Of a stretch of DNA of 64,000 nt, positions 44,585-53,072 are shown in pieces. The DNA lies in contig NZ_CP050134.2 in NCBI RefSeq assembly GCF_011612265.2, forward strand, positions 310,001 through 374,000, read 5' to 3'. A program made the position numbers and the translations under genes. The notes under the pieces were generated by a model. It was not told the DNA's origin. It saw only the letters and a list, made by a program, of their open reading frames with translations, and did no database searches. The stretch is from Corynebacterium matruchotii (lineage in GTDB: Bacteria; Actinomycetota; Actinomycetes; Mycobacteriales; Mycobacteriaceae). Position 1 is the stretch's first letter. Each line of letters opens with the position of its first letter.

Positions 44585-45703
44585 ATGAGTTTTATTAGTG
44601 AGCGCAGCGCCACCGTCGCCCCATTCCGCGTCATGAAAATCCTTGGGGCTGCCCACAAGCGTGACGATGCGCTGGTGCTCTGCGTCGGCCAGCCCGCCAC
44701 CAGCGCCCCCACCCCAGTGATCCGCAGCGCCCACCACTGGCTTGATGCCCACACCCTGGGCTATACGCCGACGCTTGGCATCCCGGAGCTGCGGCAGAAA
44801 ATCGCCGAATACCACAACGCCAACCCGGATAATGTGGTGGTCACCACCGGTTCCTCCGGGGCCTTTGTCGCCCTGTTTCTCGCGGTCCTCGACCCGGGCG
44901 ATACCATCGTCATGACCCGGCCCGGTTACCCCGCCTACCGCAATACCCTGGCGGCCCTCGGCGCTCACATCATCGACCTGCCCTGTGGGCCAGACACCCG
45001 CTTCCAGCCCACCGTCGACAAGCTTGCACACATACAGCCCACCCCCAGGGCGGTCATTGTGACCAGCCCCGACAACCCCACCGGCACGATCATCGACCTG
45101 GAGGAGCTGCGCCGCATTGCCGGCTGGTGCGAGGAGGTTGGATGCCTGCTCATTTCCGACGAAATCTACCACGGCATTTCCTACGGTCGGCCCTGCGCGT
45201 CCGCCCGCGACTATTCCCACCGTGCCGTCACCGTCGGCAGCCTTTCGAAATATTTTTCGATGACCGGGTGGCGGCTTGGTTGGCTCATCGTTCCCGATGA
45301 TCTGGTTGAACCGCTGGAAAACCTCGAAGCCAATCTTGCGCTCTGCCCACCCGCGATCTCCCAATACGCCGCCCTGGAGGCCTTCACCCCGGAGTCGCGC
45401 GTTGAGCTTGACGCCCATGTCGCCGACTATGCGCGGGCCCGTGACGTGCTGCTACAGGAACTACCCAGCATGGGCTTGGGGAACTTTGCCCCACCGGATG
45501 GTGGTTTTTACCTCTATATTGATATCTCCCACCTCACCGATGATTCAGAACAATGGTGCGACCAGCTACTGCATGACACCGGTGTGGCCATCGCCCCGGG
45601 GTGGACTTCGACCCCATTGATGGTCACAAATACGTTCGAGTTAGTTTTTGTGTATCCCTGGAAACTATTCGGGCGGCGTGCGACCGGCTTCGACAATGGC
45701 TAG
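44585..45703 (+). CDS. Class I/II PLP aminotransferase with C-terminal frameshift
   Basis: 372 residues as sequenced. PLP lysine in SLSKYFSMTGWRLGW, Asp/Tyr in LISDEIYHGISYG and NPTG in SPDNPTGT are present. At 45594-45601 (CCCCGGGG) the frame is one base off. Adding one G would continue into GVDFDP, then HKYVRVSFC with the substrate-binding Arg and LRQWLG, stopping at 45708. As sequenced, the C-terminus (WTSTPLMVTNTF...) lacks that Arg. Family members of this branch transfer amino groups between amino acids and keto acids. Either a real inactivation or a sequence error. Confidence 0.75.
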   Translation: MSFISERSATVAPFRVMKILGAAHKRDDALVLCVGQPATSAPTPVIRSAHHWLDAHTLGYTPTLGIPELRQKIAEYHNANPDNVVVTTGSSGAFVALFLAVLDPGDTIVMTRPGYPAYRNTLAALGAHIIDLPCGPDTRFQPTVDKLAHIQPTPRAVIVTSPDNPTGTIIDLEELRRIAGWCEEVGCLLISDEIYHGISYGRPCASARDYSHRAVTVGSLSKYFSMTGWRLGWLIVPDDLVEPLENLEANLALCPPAISQYAALEAFTPESRVELDAHVADYARARDVLLQELPSMGLGNFAPPDGGFYLYIDISHLTDDSEQWCDQLLHDTGVAIAPGWTSTPLMVTNTFELVFVYPWKLFGRRATGFDNG

Positions 45704-46237
45704 GGTAGCCGCAACCGTAGCGTCGTCAAGCCACGGTGGAATGGGCTGGCCAATATAACGCCGCACCAGCGAATAGGGGCACCAATAGATGGCCAGAGTC
45801 ATGCGTTCGACCAGTTCCGGCGACGTGGTGCCGTAAAACTCTTGGGTGAGGTCGCGACACTTCGCCCACGCCGAATCGTTGATGTGGAGCACCTCGTTCC
45901 GTAGCTCCACCGGTGCGGTAGCAATAAGATCCGCATGCCGGAACAGGGTCATGACCTGCGCATCAATGGGATGATTGCGGCAAAATTGGGGAATGTGACG
46001 GCTGGTGGCGGCAATGTCGGGCGCGGCCAGCAGCCCCACATGAAACCGCCGGATTGCCCGCAGCCACAATCGGATGAGTAAATGATCGCGGGACGGAAAC
46101 CTATGGTAGATCGAACCGGTAGGCGCCCCCACCTCGGTGGAGATCTGCGCGATGGTGACTTTTCCCCCATGCTTTTCGACGGCTCGCGCCGCGCCGTCGA
46201 GAATACTATCTTCGGTGAACCGCACTGGTCTTGCCAT
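45665..46237 (-). CDS. TetR-family transcriptional regulator
   Basis: 190 residues. Helix-turn-helix near residues 22-52 (KVTIAQISTEVGAPTGSIYHRFPSRDHLL), then a ligand-binding region with several Cys and His (FCRNHPIDAQVM). Divergent from the membrane protein at 46267 with only 29 bases between the starts, so it probably controls that gene and purB. Its 3' end overlaps the frameshifted aminotransferase by 39 bases. Confidence 0.85.
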   Translation of the reverse strand: MARPVRFTEDSILDGAARAVEKHGGKVTIAQISTEVGAPTGSIYHRFPSRDHLLIRLWLRAIRRFHVGLLAAPDIAATSRHIPQFCRNHPIDAQVMTLFRHADLIATAPVELRNEVLHINDSAWAKCRDLTQEFYGTTSPELVERMTLAIYWCPYSLVRRYIGQPIPPWLDDATVAATLAIVEAGRTPPE

Positions 46238-46266
46238 GGTTCATAAGTGTAGCTACCCTGGAAATT

Positions 46267-46761
46267 ATGAGTTTTAGAAATAGGATTCTATTTCGATGGT
46301 TGCCGTGGGCCTGCCTCATTGTTGTGATTCCCTCGGCCCTTTGGCGAATCGCCATGCTGTGCGGTGTAAGCACTGGATTTGCTGAGACGAACCTATATCG
46401 GGGCAGCCTTGGCGGCACCGTCTATGTGCTCACCCTTGAAGTGGTGCAGCTTGCTGCCGCATCCGCCTGCGTGTACCTCGCGTATGCCAATACCATTCGC
46501 TACGGTCGGCTGCCACTCATCATTGGAGGGATAGGTAACCTGCTGTTGTACTACATAATGGGATATTTCGTGATTATTCTGATCCGCTATTCCCAAGGCG
46601 CCGACGTATGGACCCCCATGCGCGGCATGGACGCCACCCAACGCCTGTGGCTTTACATTGCCTACGTTCCCTTCCTGACATGGCCGCTGGTTCTCACCGG
46701 GGCGCTATTTGGCTACCAGGAGCGTCGAAAAGCGCAAAAGCATGAAATAATGACCATGTGA
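46267..46761 (+). CDS. Four-helix membrane protein preceding purB
   Basis: 164 residues from ATG 46267. Four hydrophobic helices (about 9-29, 46-70, 80-105 and 130-152) with a basic start (SFRNRILFRW) and a Lys/Arg-rich end (QERRKAQKHE). No family recognised. Its stop (TGA) overlaps the GTG start of purB, giving translational coupling. The short gap to the TetR gene leaves no room for a long leader, so a leaderless message is possible. Perhaps a transport or sensing partner of the TetR regulator. Confidence 0.7.
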   Translation: MSFRNRILFRWLPWACLIVVIPSALWRIAMLCGVSTGFAETNLYRGSLGGTVYVLTLEVVQLAAASACVYLAYANTIRYGRLPLIIGGIGNLLLYYIMGYFVIILIRYSQGADVWTPMRGMDATQRLWLYIAYVPFLTWPLVLTGALFGYQERRKAQKHEIMTM

Positions 46762-48182
46762 AGAAACAGATTGCAAATGTGCTCGCCAACCGTTACGCCT
46801 CCGCCGAGTTAGTCGATCTTTGGAGCGCCGAAACCAAAATCATTTTAGAGCGGCAACTATGGATCGCCGTGCTCAAGGCGCAGCGCGATCTGGGCGTTGA
46901 TGTGCCCGCCGAGGCCATCGCCGCATACGAAAACGTGATCGACAAGGTGGATCTGGAGTCTATCGCCAATCGGGAGAAAATCACCCGCCACGACGTCAAG
47001 GCCCGCATCGAGGAATTCAACGCGCTGGCCGGCTACGAGCAGGTGCACAAGGGGATGACCTCCCGCGACCTCACCGAAAACGTGGAACAGCTTCAGGTGT
47101 ACCGATCCCTAGAGCTCATCCGCACTAAAGCTATCACCGTCGTGTTGCGGATCGCCGAGCGCGCCGCCGAATACGACACTCTGGTCATGGCTGGGCGCTC
47201 CCATAACGTGGCGGCCCAGGCTACCACCTTAGGCAAGCGGTTCGCCTCCGCCGCCGAGGAACTCCTGGTGGCCATCGAACGCATCGAAAATCTGATCGAA
47301 CGCTACCCGCTGCGGGGCATCAAGGGTCCCATGGGTACCGCCCAGGACATGCTCGACCTCATGGGCGGGGACGAGACCAAACTTGCCGAACTGGAATCCC
47401 GCATCGCCACCCATCTCGGCTTCGCCCGGGTCTTTGACTCCGTGGGCCAGGTATATCCCCGCTCCCTCGACTTCGACGCCCTTTCCACCCTGGTGCAGCT
47501 CGGGGCCGGGCCGTCGTCGCTCGCCCATACCATTCGGCTCATGGCCGGCAACGAGACCGTCACCGAGGGTTTCAAGGAAGGGCAGGTGGGGTCGTCCGCC
47601 ATGCCGCACAAAATGAATGCCCGCAGCTGCGAGCGCGTGGGTGGGCTGCAGGTGATCCTGCGCGGCTACCTCACCATGGCCGCCGACCTGTCCGGCCAGC
47701 AGTGGAACGAAGGCGACGTATTCTGCTCCGTCATCCGCCGGGTGGCTCTGCCCGATGCCTTCTTTGCCCTTGATGGCATGTTTGAAACCTTCCTCACGGT
47801 GCTGGCGGAATTCGGGGCGTTCCCCGCCATGATCGACCGGGAGCTGGAACGCTACCTGCCGTTTTTGGCCACCACTCGTATCCTCATGGCGGCGGTGCGG
47901 GCCGGCGTGGGTCGGGAAACCGCCCACGAGGTCATCAAGGAAAACGCCGTGGCAGTGGCCCTGAACATGCGGGAAAACGGTGGCGAACAAGACCTCATTG
48001 ACCGCCTGGCCGCCGACGACCGCCTGCCGCTGACCAAACAGCAGCTTGACGACGCCCTGGCCGACCGGCATGCCTTCATCGGTGCTGCGGAGTCGCAAAC
48101 CCATCGGGTGATCGACCGGGTGCGCGCATTGGTTGCGCAATACCCACAAGCCGCTGATTACGTTCCTGGCGAAATCCTCTAG
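46758..48182 (+). CDS. purB: Adenylosuccinate lyase
   Basis: 474 residues from GTG 46758, overlapping the preceding gene by four bases. PurB removes fumarate from SAICAR and from adenylosuccinate in purine synthesis. The fumarase-superfamily signature GSSAMPHKMNA and the conserved N-terminal segment are present; length is normal for the family. Being the second gene of a TetR-linked pair is unusual. Confidence 0.93.
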   Translation: MKKQIANVLANRYASAELVDLWSAETKIILERQLWIAVLKAQRDLGVDVPAEAIAAYENVIDKVDLESIANREKITRHDVKARIEEFNALAGYEQVHKGMTSRDLTENVEQLQVYRSLELIRTKAITVVLRIAERAAEYDTLVMAGRSHNVAAQATTLGKRFASAAEELLVAIERIENLIERYPLRGIKGPMGTAQDMLDLMGGDETKLAELESRIATHLGFARVFDSVGQVYPRSLDFDALSTLVQLGAGPSSLAHTIRLMAGNETVTEGFKEGQVGSSAMPHKMNARSCERVGGLQVILRGYLTMAADLSGQQWNEGDVFCSVIRRVALPDAFFALDGMFETFLTVLAEFGAFPAMIDRELERYLPFLATTRILMAAVRAGVGRETAHEVIKENAVAVALNMRENGGEQDLIDRLAADDRLPLTKQQLDDALADRHAFIGAAESQTHRVIDRVRALVAQYPQAADYVPGEIL

Positions 48183-48423
48183 ATTTGCCATAGGCACACT
48201 TGGGGGTAATCTTCCTGAGAGGAATATTTAGGTGCTACTCGGTGTTTCCCGCCACATTTGGCGGCATCCCCAGGAAACTGGGGGTAATCCTAAGATTTGG
48301 GAAGAAAAACGGCAGAAACTATTCCTCGTTTTACAGCTCACGTTTCCTTAAGGTATGTGAGCTATCTAGCAGCGAACACGTTTGGCTACCGCTGGGAAAC
48401 GGATAGGTCTACACTCATTCCTT
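48183..48423. other. Structured intergenic region between purB and purC
   Basis: 241 bases without a gene. Two copies of GGGGGTAATC (about 48200 and 48282), a CCGCC-ACATTT-GGCGG hairpin, a CCCCAG-GAAA-CTGGGG hairpin with a GNRA-type loop and the dyad at 48335-48363 suggest an RNA leader. TACACT about 11 bases before ATG 48424 could be the purC -10 box, leaving a leaderless purC message. Confidence 0.5.
48335..48363. promoter_or_regulatory. Dyad upstream of purC
   Basis: AGCTCAC (48335-48341) and GTGAGCT (48357-48363) enclose CCTTAAGG, an 8-bp palindrome. It sits 61 bases before the purC start, where an operator would be expected. Confidence 0.45.
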
Positions 48424-49317
48424 ATGCGTCCTGAACTTTCCCAGTACAATCACGTCTCCGCAGGAAAAGTGCGTGAGATTTACGAGATTGACGATGACAC
48501 GTTGCTGATGGTGGTCTCCGACCGCATTTCGGCATATGACCACATTCTGGACCCCGAAATTCCGGACAAAGGGCGGGTGCTCACCGCCATGAGCATGTAC
48601 TTCTTTGATCACATTGATTTTCCGAACCATCTTGCCGGTGATATCGACGATATGCGCATCCCCGAAGAGGTGCTGGGGCGGGCAATCGTGTGTAAGAAAC
48701 TCAAAATGCTGCCCTTTGAATGTGTGGTACGTGGCTATCTTACCGGCTCCGGTTATAAGGAATACCTAGCTACCGGCAGCGTGTGTGGCATCCCCCTCCC
48801 CGAGGGGTTGGTCGAGTCGTCGAAGTTGCCCGAACCGATCTTCACGCCCGCGACCAAGGCCGACCTTGGTGACCATGACGAGAATGTTACCTTCGAACAA
48901 GTCGTCGAGAAGCTAGGTGAGCGTCGTGCCACCGAACTGCGTGATGCCAGCATCAATATTTATAAGCAGGCGGCAGAACTCGCCGAGGCCAAAGGGATCA
49001 TCCTGGCCGACACTAAATTCGAATTTGGGGTCGATCGTGACGGCACACTCGTGCTTGCCGACGAGGTACTCACGCCGGATTCCTCCAGGTACTGGCCACT
49101 CGAAGGCTACGAACCCGGCAAGGTGCAGCCCAGCTTCGATAAACAATACGTCCGCAACTGGCTTACCAGTTCTAAATGCGATTGGCAGGTAGATTCCAAT
49201 GCCACCCCGCCACCGCTCCCCGGATCCGTGGTCGAAGCCACCCGGGAACGCTACGTGGAGGCATTCGAACGTATTACCGGGGAAAAGTTTTCGCGGTGGA
49301 TTGGTTGCTGCGTATAG
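48424..49317 (+). CDS. purC: SAICAR synthetase
   Basis: 297 residues from ATG 48424; this start gives the usual N-terminus ([21 protein letters not shown]). PurC joins aspartate to CAIR. Motifs [21 protein letters not shown] and the [14 protein letters not shown] segment are conserved. Followed after 30 bases by ptrB. Confidence 0.93.
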   Translation: MRPELSQYNHVSAGKVREIYEIDDDTLLMVVSDRISAYDHILDPEIPDKGRVLTAMSMYFFDHIDFPNHLAGDIDDMRIPEEVLGRAIVCKKLKMLPFECVVRGYLTGSGYKEYLATGSVCGIPLPEGLVESSKLPEPIFTPATKADLGDHDENVTFEQVVEKLGERRATELRDASINIYKQAAELAEAKGIILADTKFEFGVDRDGTLVLADEVLTPDSSRYWPLEGYEPGKVQPSFDKQYVRNWLTSSKCDWQVDSNATPPPLPGSVVEATRERYVEAFERITGEKFSRWIGCCV

Positions 49318-49347
49318 GAATCCCGTAACCATGTACCATCGGATTCC

Positions 49348-51456
49348 ATGACGTTCACCGAACCAATCGCCCCGGTACACCCCGTTACCCGCACCCACCA
49401 CAATATTAGTTTTATTGATAATTATGAATGGTTGCGGGATAAGGAATCCGCCGAAACCACCGCCTATTTAGAGGCCGAAAACGCCTACACCGCGCAGGAA
49501 ACCGCTCAGCTGAAAACCCTGGAGGATAATATTTTCCAGGAAATCAAATCCCGCGTGAAGGAAACCGACATGTCGGTGCCTACCCGCCTGGGCCGCTACT
49601 GGTACTACGGACGCATGGAGGAGGGGAAATCATACGGTATTTCCGCCCGCGTGCCCGTTATTGAGGATTGGGTGCCGCCGGTGGTGTCCGAAACCGGTTC
49701 CCTGCCCGACGAGGAAATCTTGCTCGACGCCAACCAATTGGCCGAAGGCCACGACTTTTTCTCCCTGGGCGCCTCCACCGTAGATGATACCGGTCGCTAC
49801 CTGGCCTATTCCACCGACACCGAGGGGAATGAACGCTTCACCCTCTACATTAAGGACCTAGAGACCGGGGAACTCCTCGACGATGTGATCGACAATGTAT
49901 TCTACGGTGTCACCTGGGCGGGTACCGATTATCTTTTCTACACCCGCGTCGACGACGCCTGGCGGTCTGACTCCGTGTGGCGTCACAAGGTCGGCACCCC
50001 CGCGTCCGAAGACGTTCGGGTGTTCCACGAGGAAGACGAACGCTTCAACGTGGGGGTTGGCTCCAGCCGTAGCAAGCGCTTCCTCATTATCGAATCCAGC
50101 TCCAAAGTCACCTCCGAATCCTGGGTGCTGGAACTCGACAACCCCACCGGGGAATTCCGGGTTATTCGCCCCCGCGAACATAATGTCGAATACTCTGTCT
50201 CCCACGCAGTCCTGTCGGGCAAGGACGCCTGGCTGATCGTCCACAACGCCCACGGTCCCAATTTTGAACTCGGCTGGATGTGGACCACCGATACCCTGGG
50301 CAGCTTCGACGACCTTCGGGTGCTGGTGCCACACCGCGATACCGTCCGCATCGAAGGCGTCGACGCCTACGAACACCAACTCGTGATCGGCTACCGTCGG
50401 GAAGCCATCAGCCGCGCCGGCGTAATGAAGCTGGACCAGGGAAACCTCACCGAATTCGTCGAACTTGAGTTCCCCGAAGAGCTCTACACCATTGAAGTTA
50501 TGGGCAACCCCGAATGGGACGCCCCCGTGCTGCGCCTGGCCTACTCCTCCTACGTCACCCCCACCCGCATCTACGACTACACCGTCGCCACCGGCGAACT
50601 GCGGCTACTCAAGGAACAAGAAGTCTTGGGCGGCTATAACCCGGACGACTATGTGGCCAGCCGCGTGTGGGTCACCGCAAGCGATGGGGTAGACATTCCC
50701 GTCTCCCTGGTGCATCGCCGTGACGTGGACCTTTCCCACCCCAATCCCACCATCCTCTACGGCTACGGTTCCTACGAAATCTCCCTCGACCCGGGATTCT
50801 CGGTTGCCAGCCTCTCCCTCATGGACCGGGGCATGATCTTCGCGTTCGCCCACGTCCGGGGCGGCGGTGAGCTCGGCCGCCACTGGTACGACAACGGCAA
50901 AATGCTGCACAAACGCAACACCTTCACCGACTTCATCGCCGTTGCCGATTACCTGCTCGACCACAACCTCACCACCCGGGATACCCTCGTGGCCCTGGGC
51001 GGCTCCGCGGGTGGCCTCCTCATGGGTGCCGTCGCAAACCTGGGCGGCGACCGGTTCAAGGCCATCGAAGCCAACGTTCCTTTCGTCGACCCGCTCACCT
51101 CCATGCTCATGCCCGAGCTGCCGCTCACCGTCCCCGAATGGGAGGAATGGGGTAACCCCCTGGCCGACAAAGACGTCTACGACTATATGGCCGGCTATGC
51201 CCCCTACGAAAACATTGAGGCAAAAACCTACCCCAATATTCTCGCCCTGACCAGCATCAACGACACCCGGGTGCTCTATGTAGAGCCGGCGAAATGGATC
51301 GCCCAACTCCGGGCCACCGCCACCGGTGGCAAATTCCTGCTCAAAACCGAAATGGCCGCCGGCCACGGGGGCGTGTCTGGCCGCTACGAAAGCTGGCGGC
51401 AAACCGCCTTCGAATACGCCTGGCTCATCAATCAAGCAACCGGAAAGGTCGAATAA
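49348..51456 (+). CDS. ptrB: Oligopeptidase B (prolyl oligopeptidase family)
   Basis: 702 residues. N-terminal seven-bladed propeller and C-terminal alpha/beta hydrolase. Catalytic Ser in GGSAGGLLMG (about 553), Asp in SINDTRVLY (about 638) and His in AAGHGGVSG (about 673). It cleaves peptides after basic residues in the cytosol or periplasm. The ORF ends exactly one base before the next gene's ATG. Confidence 0.9.
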   Translation: MTFTEPIAPVHPVTRTHHNISFIDNYEWLRDKESAETTAYLEAENAYTAQETAQLKTLEDNIFQEIKSRVKETDMSVPTRLGRYWYYGRMEEGKSYGISARVPVIEDWVPPVVSETGSLPDEEILLDANQLAEGHDFFSLGASTVDDTGRYLAYSTDTEGNERFTLYIKDLETGELLDDVIDNVFYGVTWAGTDYLFYTRVDDAWRSDSVWRHKVGTPASEDVRVFHEEDERFNVGVGSSRSKRFLIIESSSKVTSESWVLELDNPTGEFRVIRPREHNVEYSVSHAVLSGKDAWLIVHNAHGPNFELGWMWTTDTLGSFDDLRVLVPHRDTVRIEGVDAYEHQLVIGYRREAISRAGVMKLDQGNLTEFVELEFPEELYTIEVMGNPEWDAPVLRLAYSSYVTPTRIYDYTVATGELRLLKEQEVLGGYNPDDYVASRVWVTASDGVDIPVSLVHRRDVDLSHPNPTILYGYGSYEISLDPGFSVASLSLMDRGMIFAFAHVRGGGELGRHWYDNGKMLHKRNTFTDFIAVADYLLDHNLTTRDTLVALGGSAGGLLMGAVANLGGDRFKAIEANVPFVDPLTSMLMPELPLTVPEWEEWGNPLADKDVYDYMAGYAPYENIEAKTYPNILALTSINDTRVLYVEPAKWIAQLRATATGGKFLLKTEMAAGHGGVSGRYESWRQTAFEYAWLINQATGKVE

Positions 51457-51831
51457 ATGAGCGACTTCTATGATATTTCTGTCACCCTCGCCGACGGCAC
51501 CACAACCACCATGGGCGGTTGGGCCGGACATGTGTTGCTGATTGCTAACCCGGCGTCGACAAGCGCCCACGCCGATATCCTCGCCGAACTGTTTACCGAC
51601 TACGCCCCCCGCGGTTTCTTTGCCCTCGGCACTTATGACGCTAACGACGCCGGTGGCGCGGACACCCCGTTCCCCTATCTCACCCACGCCGAAGAATTAT
51701 TCGAATACCTGGGCGAGGGCGACACCTTCGTCGTCGACACCAGCGGCAGTGTGATCGGCCGATTCGATGCTGCCGTCGAACCCGACGAGCTGGAGATCAC
51801 CGACCTCATCGAAAGCAACTTGCCTATTTAA
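51457..51831 (+). CDS. Degenerate glutathione-peroxidase-like protein
   Basis: 124 residues, starting right after the ptrB stop. The N-terminus (DISVTLADGTTTTMGGWAGHVLLIANPAS) matches the start of GPx proteins, but where the catalytic Cys normally follows (ASKCG) the sequence is ASTSA. The FPCNQF loop and the WNF motif are also missing, and the protein is about 35 residues short of the usual 160. Probably not an active peroxidase. In related genomes an intact gpx lies near ptrB. An exact copy of the dispersed 13-mer falls exactly at the lost active site. Confidence 0.65.
   Translation: MSDFYDISVTLADGTTTTMGGWAGHVLLIANPASTSAHADILAELFTDYAPRGFFALGTYDANDAGGADTPFPYLTHAEELFEYLGEGDTFVVDTSGSVIGRFDAAVEPDELEITDLIESNLPI
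51552..51564 (-). repeat. Dispersed 13-mer, GCTTGTCGACGCC
   Basis: Exact copy on the non-coding strand, at the lost active site of the GPx-like gene. Confidence 0.65.
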
Positions 51832-51925
51832 CGCCAGATCACACCGCACAATTTAGGTCGCGCATAGCACATACGGGTAAGCTGTTGGCTTGGATAACCC
51901 AACCCACATGTGAGGAGCTTCAAAC

Positions 51926-52162
51926 GTGGCCCGTGTTGTAGTCAATGTGATGCCTAAAGCGGAGATTTTGGATCCCCAAGGGCAAGCCGTGGTTCGAGCC
52001 CTAGGACGCATCGGCGTCGAAGGCGTCGCCGATGTTCGCCAGGGGAAACGCTTCGAAATCGAAGTATCCGACGAGGTAACCCGCGAACAAGTCGAAAAAA
52101 TGGCCGAAGTGCTCCTGGCCAACACTGTCATCGAAGACTTCGACGTGATTTTCGAGGCATAG
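51926..52162 (+). CDS. purS: FGAM synthase subunit PurS
   Basis: 78 residues from GTG 51926 (GAGGAG upstream). The small third subunit of the PurSQL formylglycinamide ribonucleotide amidotransferase; contains the typical [14 protein letters not shown] start and DFDVIFEA end. Immediately followed by purQ. Confidence 0.9.
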   Translation: MARVVVNVMPKAEILDPQGQAVVRALGRIGVEGVADVRQGKRFEIEVSDEVTREQVEKMAEVLLANTVIEDFDVIFEA

Positions 52163-52169
52163 GGGCATA

Positions 52170-52841
52170 ATGAGCGCAAAAATCGGAGTAATCACATTCC
52201 CCGGCACGCTTGATGATGTCGACGCCGCCCGCGCCGCCCGTCTCGCCGGAGCCGAAGTCGTAAGCCTGTGGCACGCCGACGCCGACCTGAAAAACGTCGA
52301 CGCGGTAGTTGTCCCAGGCGGTTTTTCTTATGGCGACTACCTGCGCAGCGGCGCTATTTCCGCCCTGGCACCCGTCATGCAATCCGTCATCGACGCCGCC
52401 GGCCGGGGCATGCCTGTTCTCGGCATTTGCAATGGCTTCCAAATCCTCACCGAAGCCCACCTTTTGCCCGGCGCGCTCACTCGCAACCAGGGCCTGCATT
52501 TTCACTGCACCGACGCCTACCTGACGGTGGAGAACAACACTACCGCCTGGACCAACACCCTGGAGGTGGGCCAGAAGATCCTGATCCCTTCGAAACACGG
52601 TGAGGGCCGTTTCCAGGCGGCACCGGAAACTGTGCGTGAGCTAGAGGCCGAGGGCCGGGTGGTGTTCCGCTACACCGATAACTACAACGGTTCCGTGAAT
52701 GCGATTGCCGGCATTACGAATGAGACCGGTCGGGTGGTTGGGCTCATGCCGCACCCGGAGCACGCTGTGGAACTGCTCACCGGGCCCTCCCTGGATGGCC
52801 TGCAACTCTTCCTCTCTGCCGTCGGCAGCATCGCCGCCTAG
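52170..52841 (+). CDS. purQ: FGAM synthase glutaminase subunit PurQ
   Basis: 223 residues. Class I glutaminase: nucleophile Cys in [11 protein letters not shown] (about 89) and His/Glu in the PHPEHAVE motif near the end. Supplies ammonia to PurL. Starts 7 bases after purS. Confidence 0.93.
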   Translation: MSAKIGVITFPGTLDDVDAARAARLAGAEVVSLWHADADLKNVDAVVVPGGFSYGDYLRSGAISALAPVMQSVIDAAGRGMPVLGICNGFQILTEAHLLPGALTRNQGLHFHCTDAYLTVENNTTAWTNTLEVGQKILIPSKHGEGRFQAAPETVRELEAEGRVVFRYTDNYNGSVNAIAGITNETGRVVGLMPHPEHAVELLTGPSLDGLQLFLSAVGSIAA

Positions 52842-53072
52842 CCTCTTGGCCCGATGGCCCAACCCGGCAGACCGATCCGCAGGCCCGGCTTGGCCTATCG
52901 TGTGACCCGTTCTGAGGCTTCGCGGGTTCCAGGCCTCGCTGGTCCGGCTCGCCCCAGATCCTTCTAGTCCGTCCCGGCTCGCGCCAGGCTCTTGGCCTTG
53001 ATGGGTCGATAAAAAATTTCAGCCGCATAGTTTAGCCGCATGAGAATGCGTGAGAAAGGCATAACCCAAGCA
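52842..53072. other. GC-rich intergenic region between purQ and purL
   Basis: 231 bases without a convincing gene, made of imperfect direct repeats of GGCTCGC/CCAGGC-type words (around 52880-53000). No T-run, so no clear terminator. An upstream extension of purL (from ATG 53040) is possible but not favoured. Confidence 0.4.

Noticed and set aside
48190..48240. TPP riboswitch, because CTGAGA occurs
   Set aside because: The other conserved TPP blocks are absent and the downstream gene is purC.
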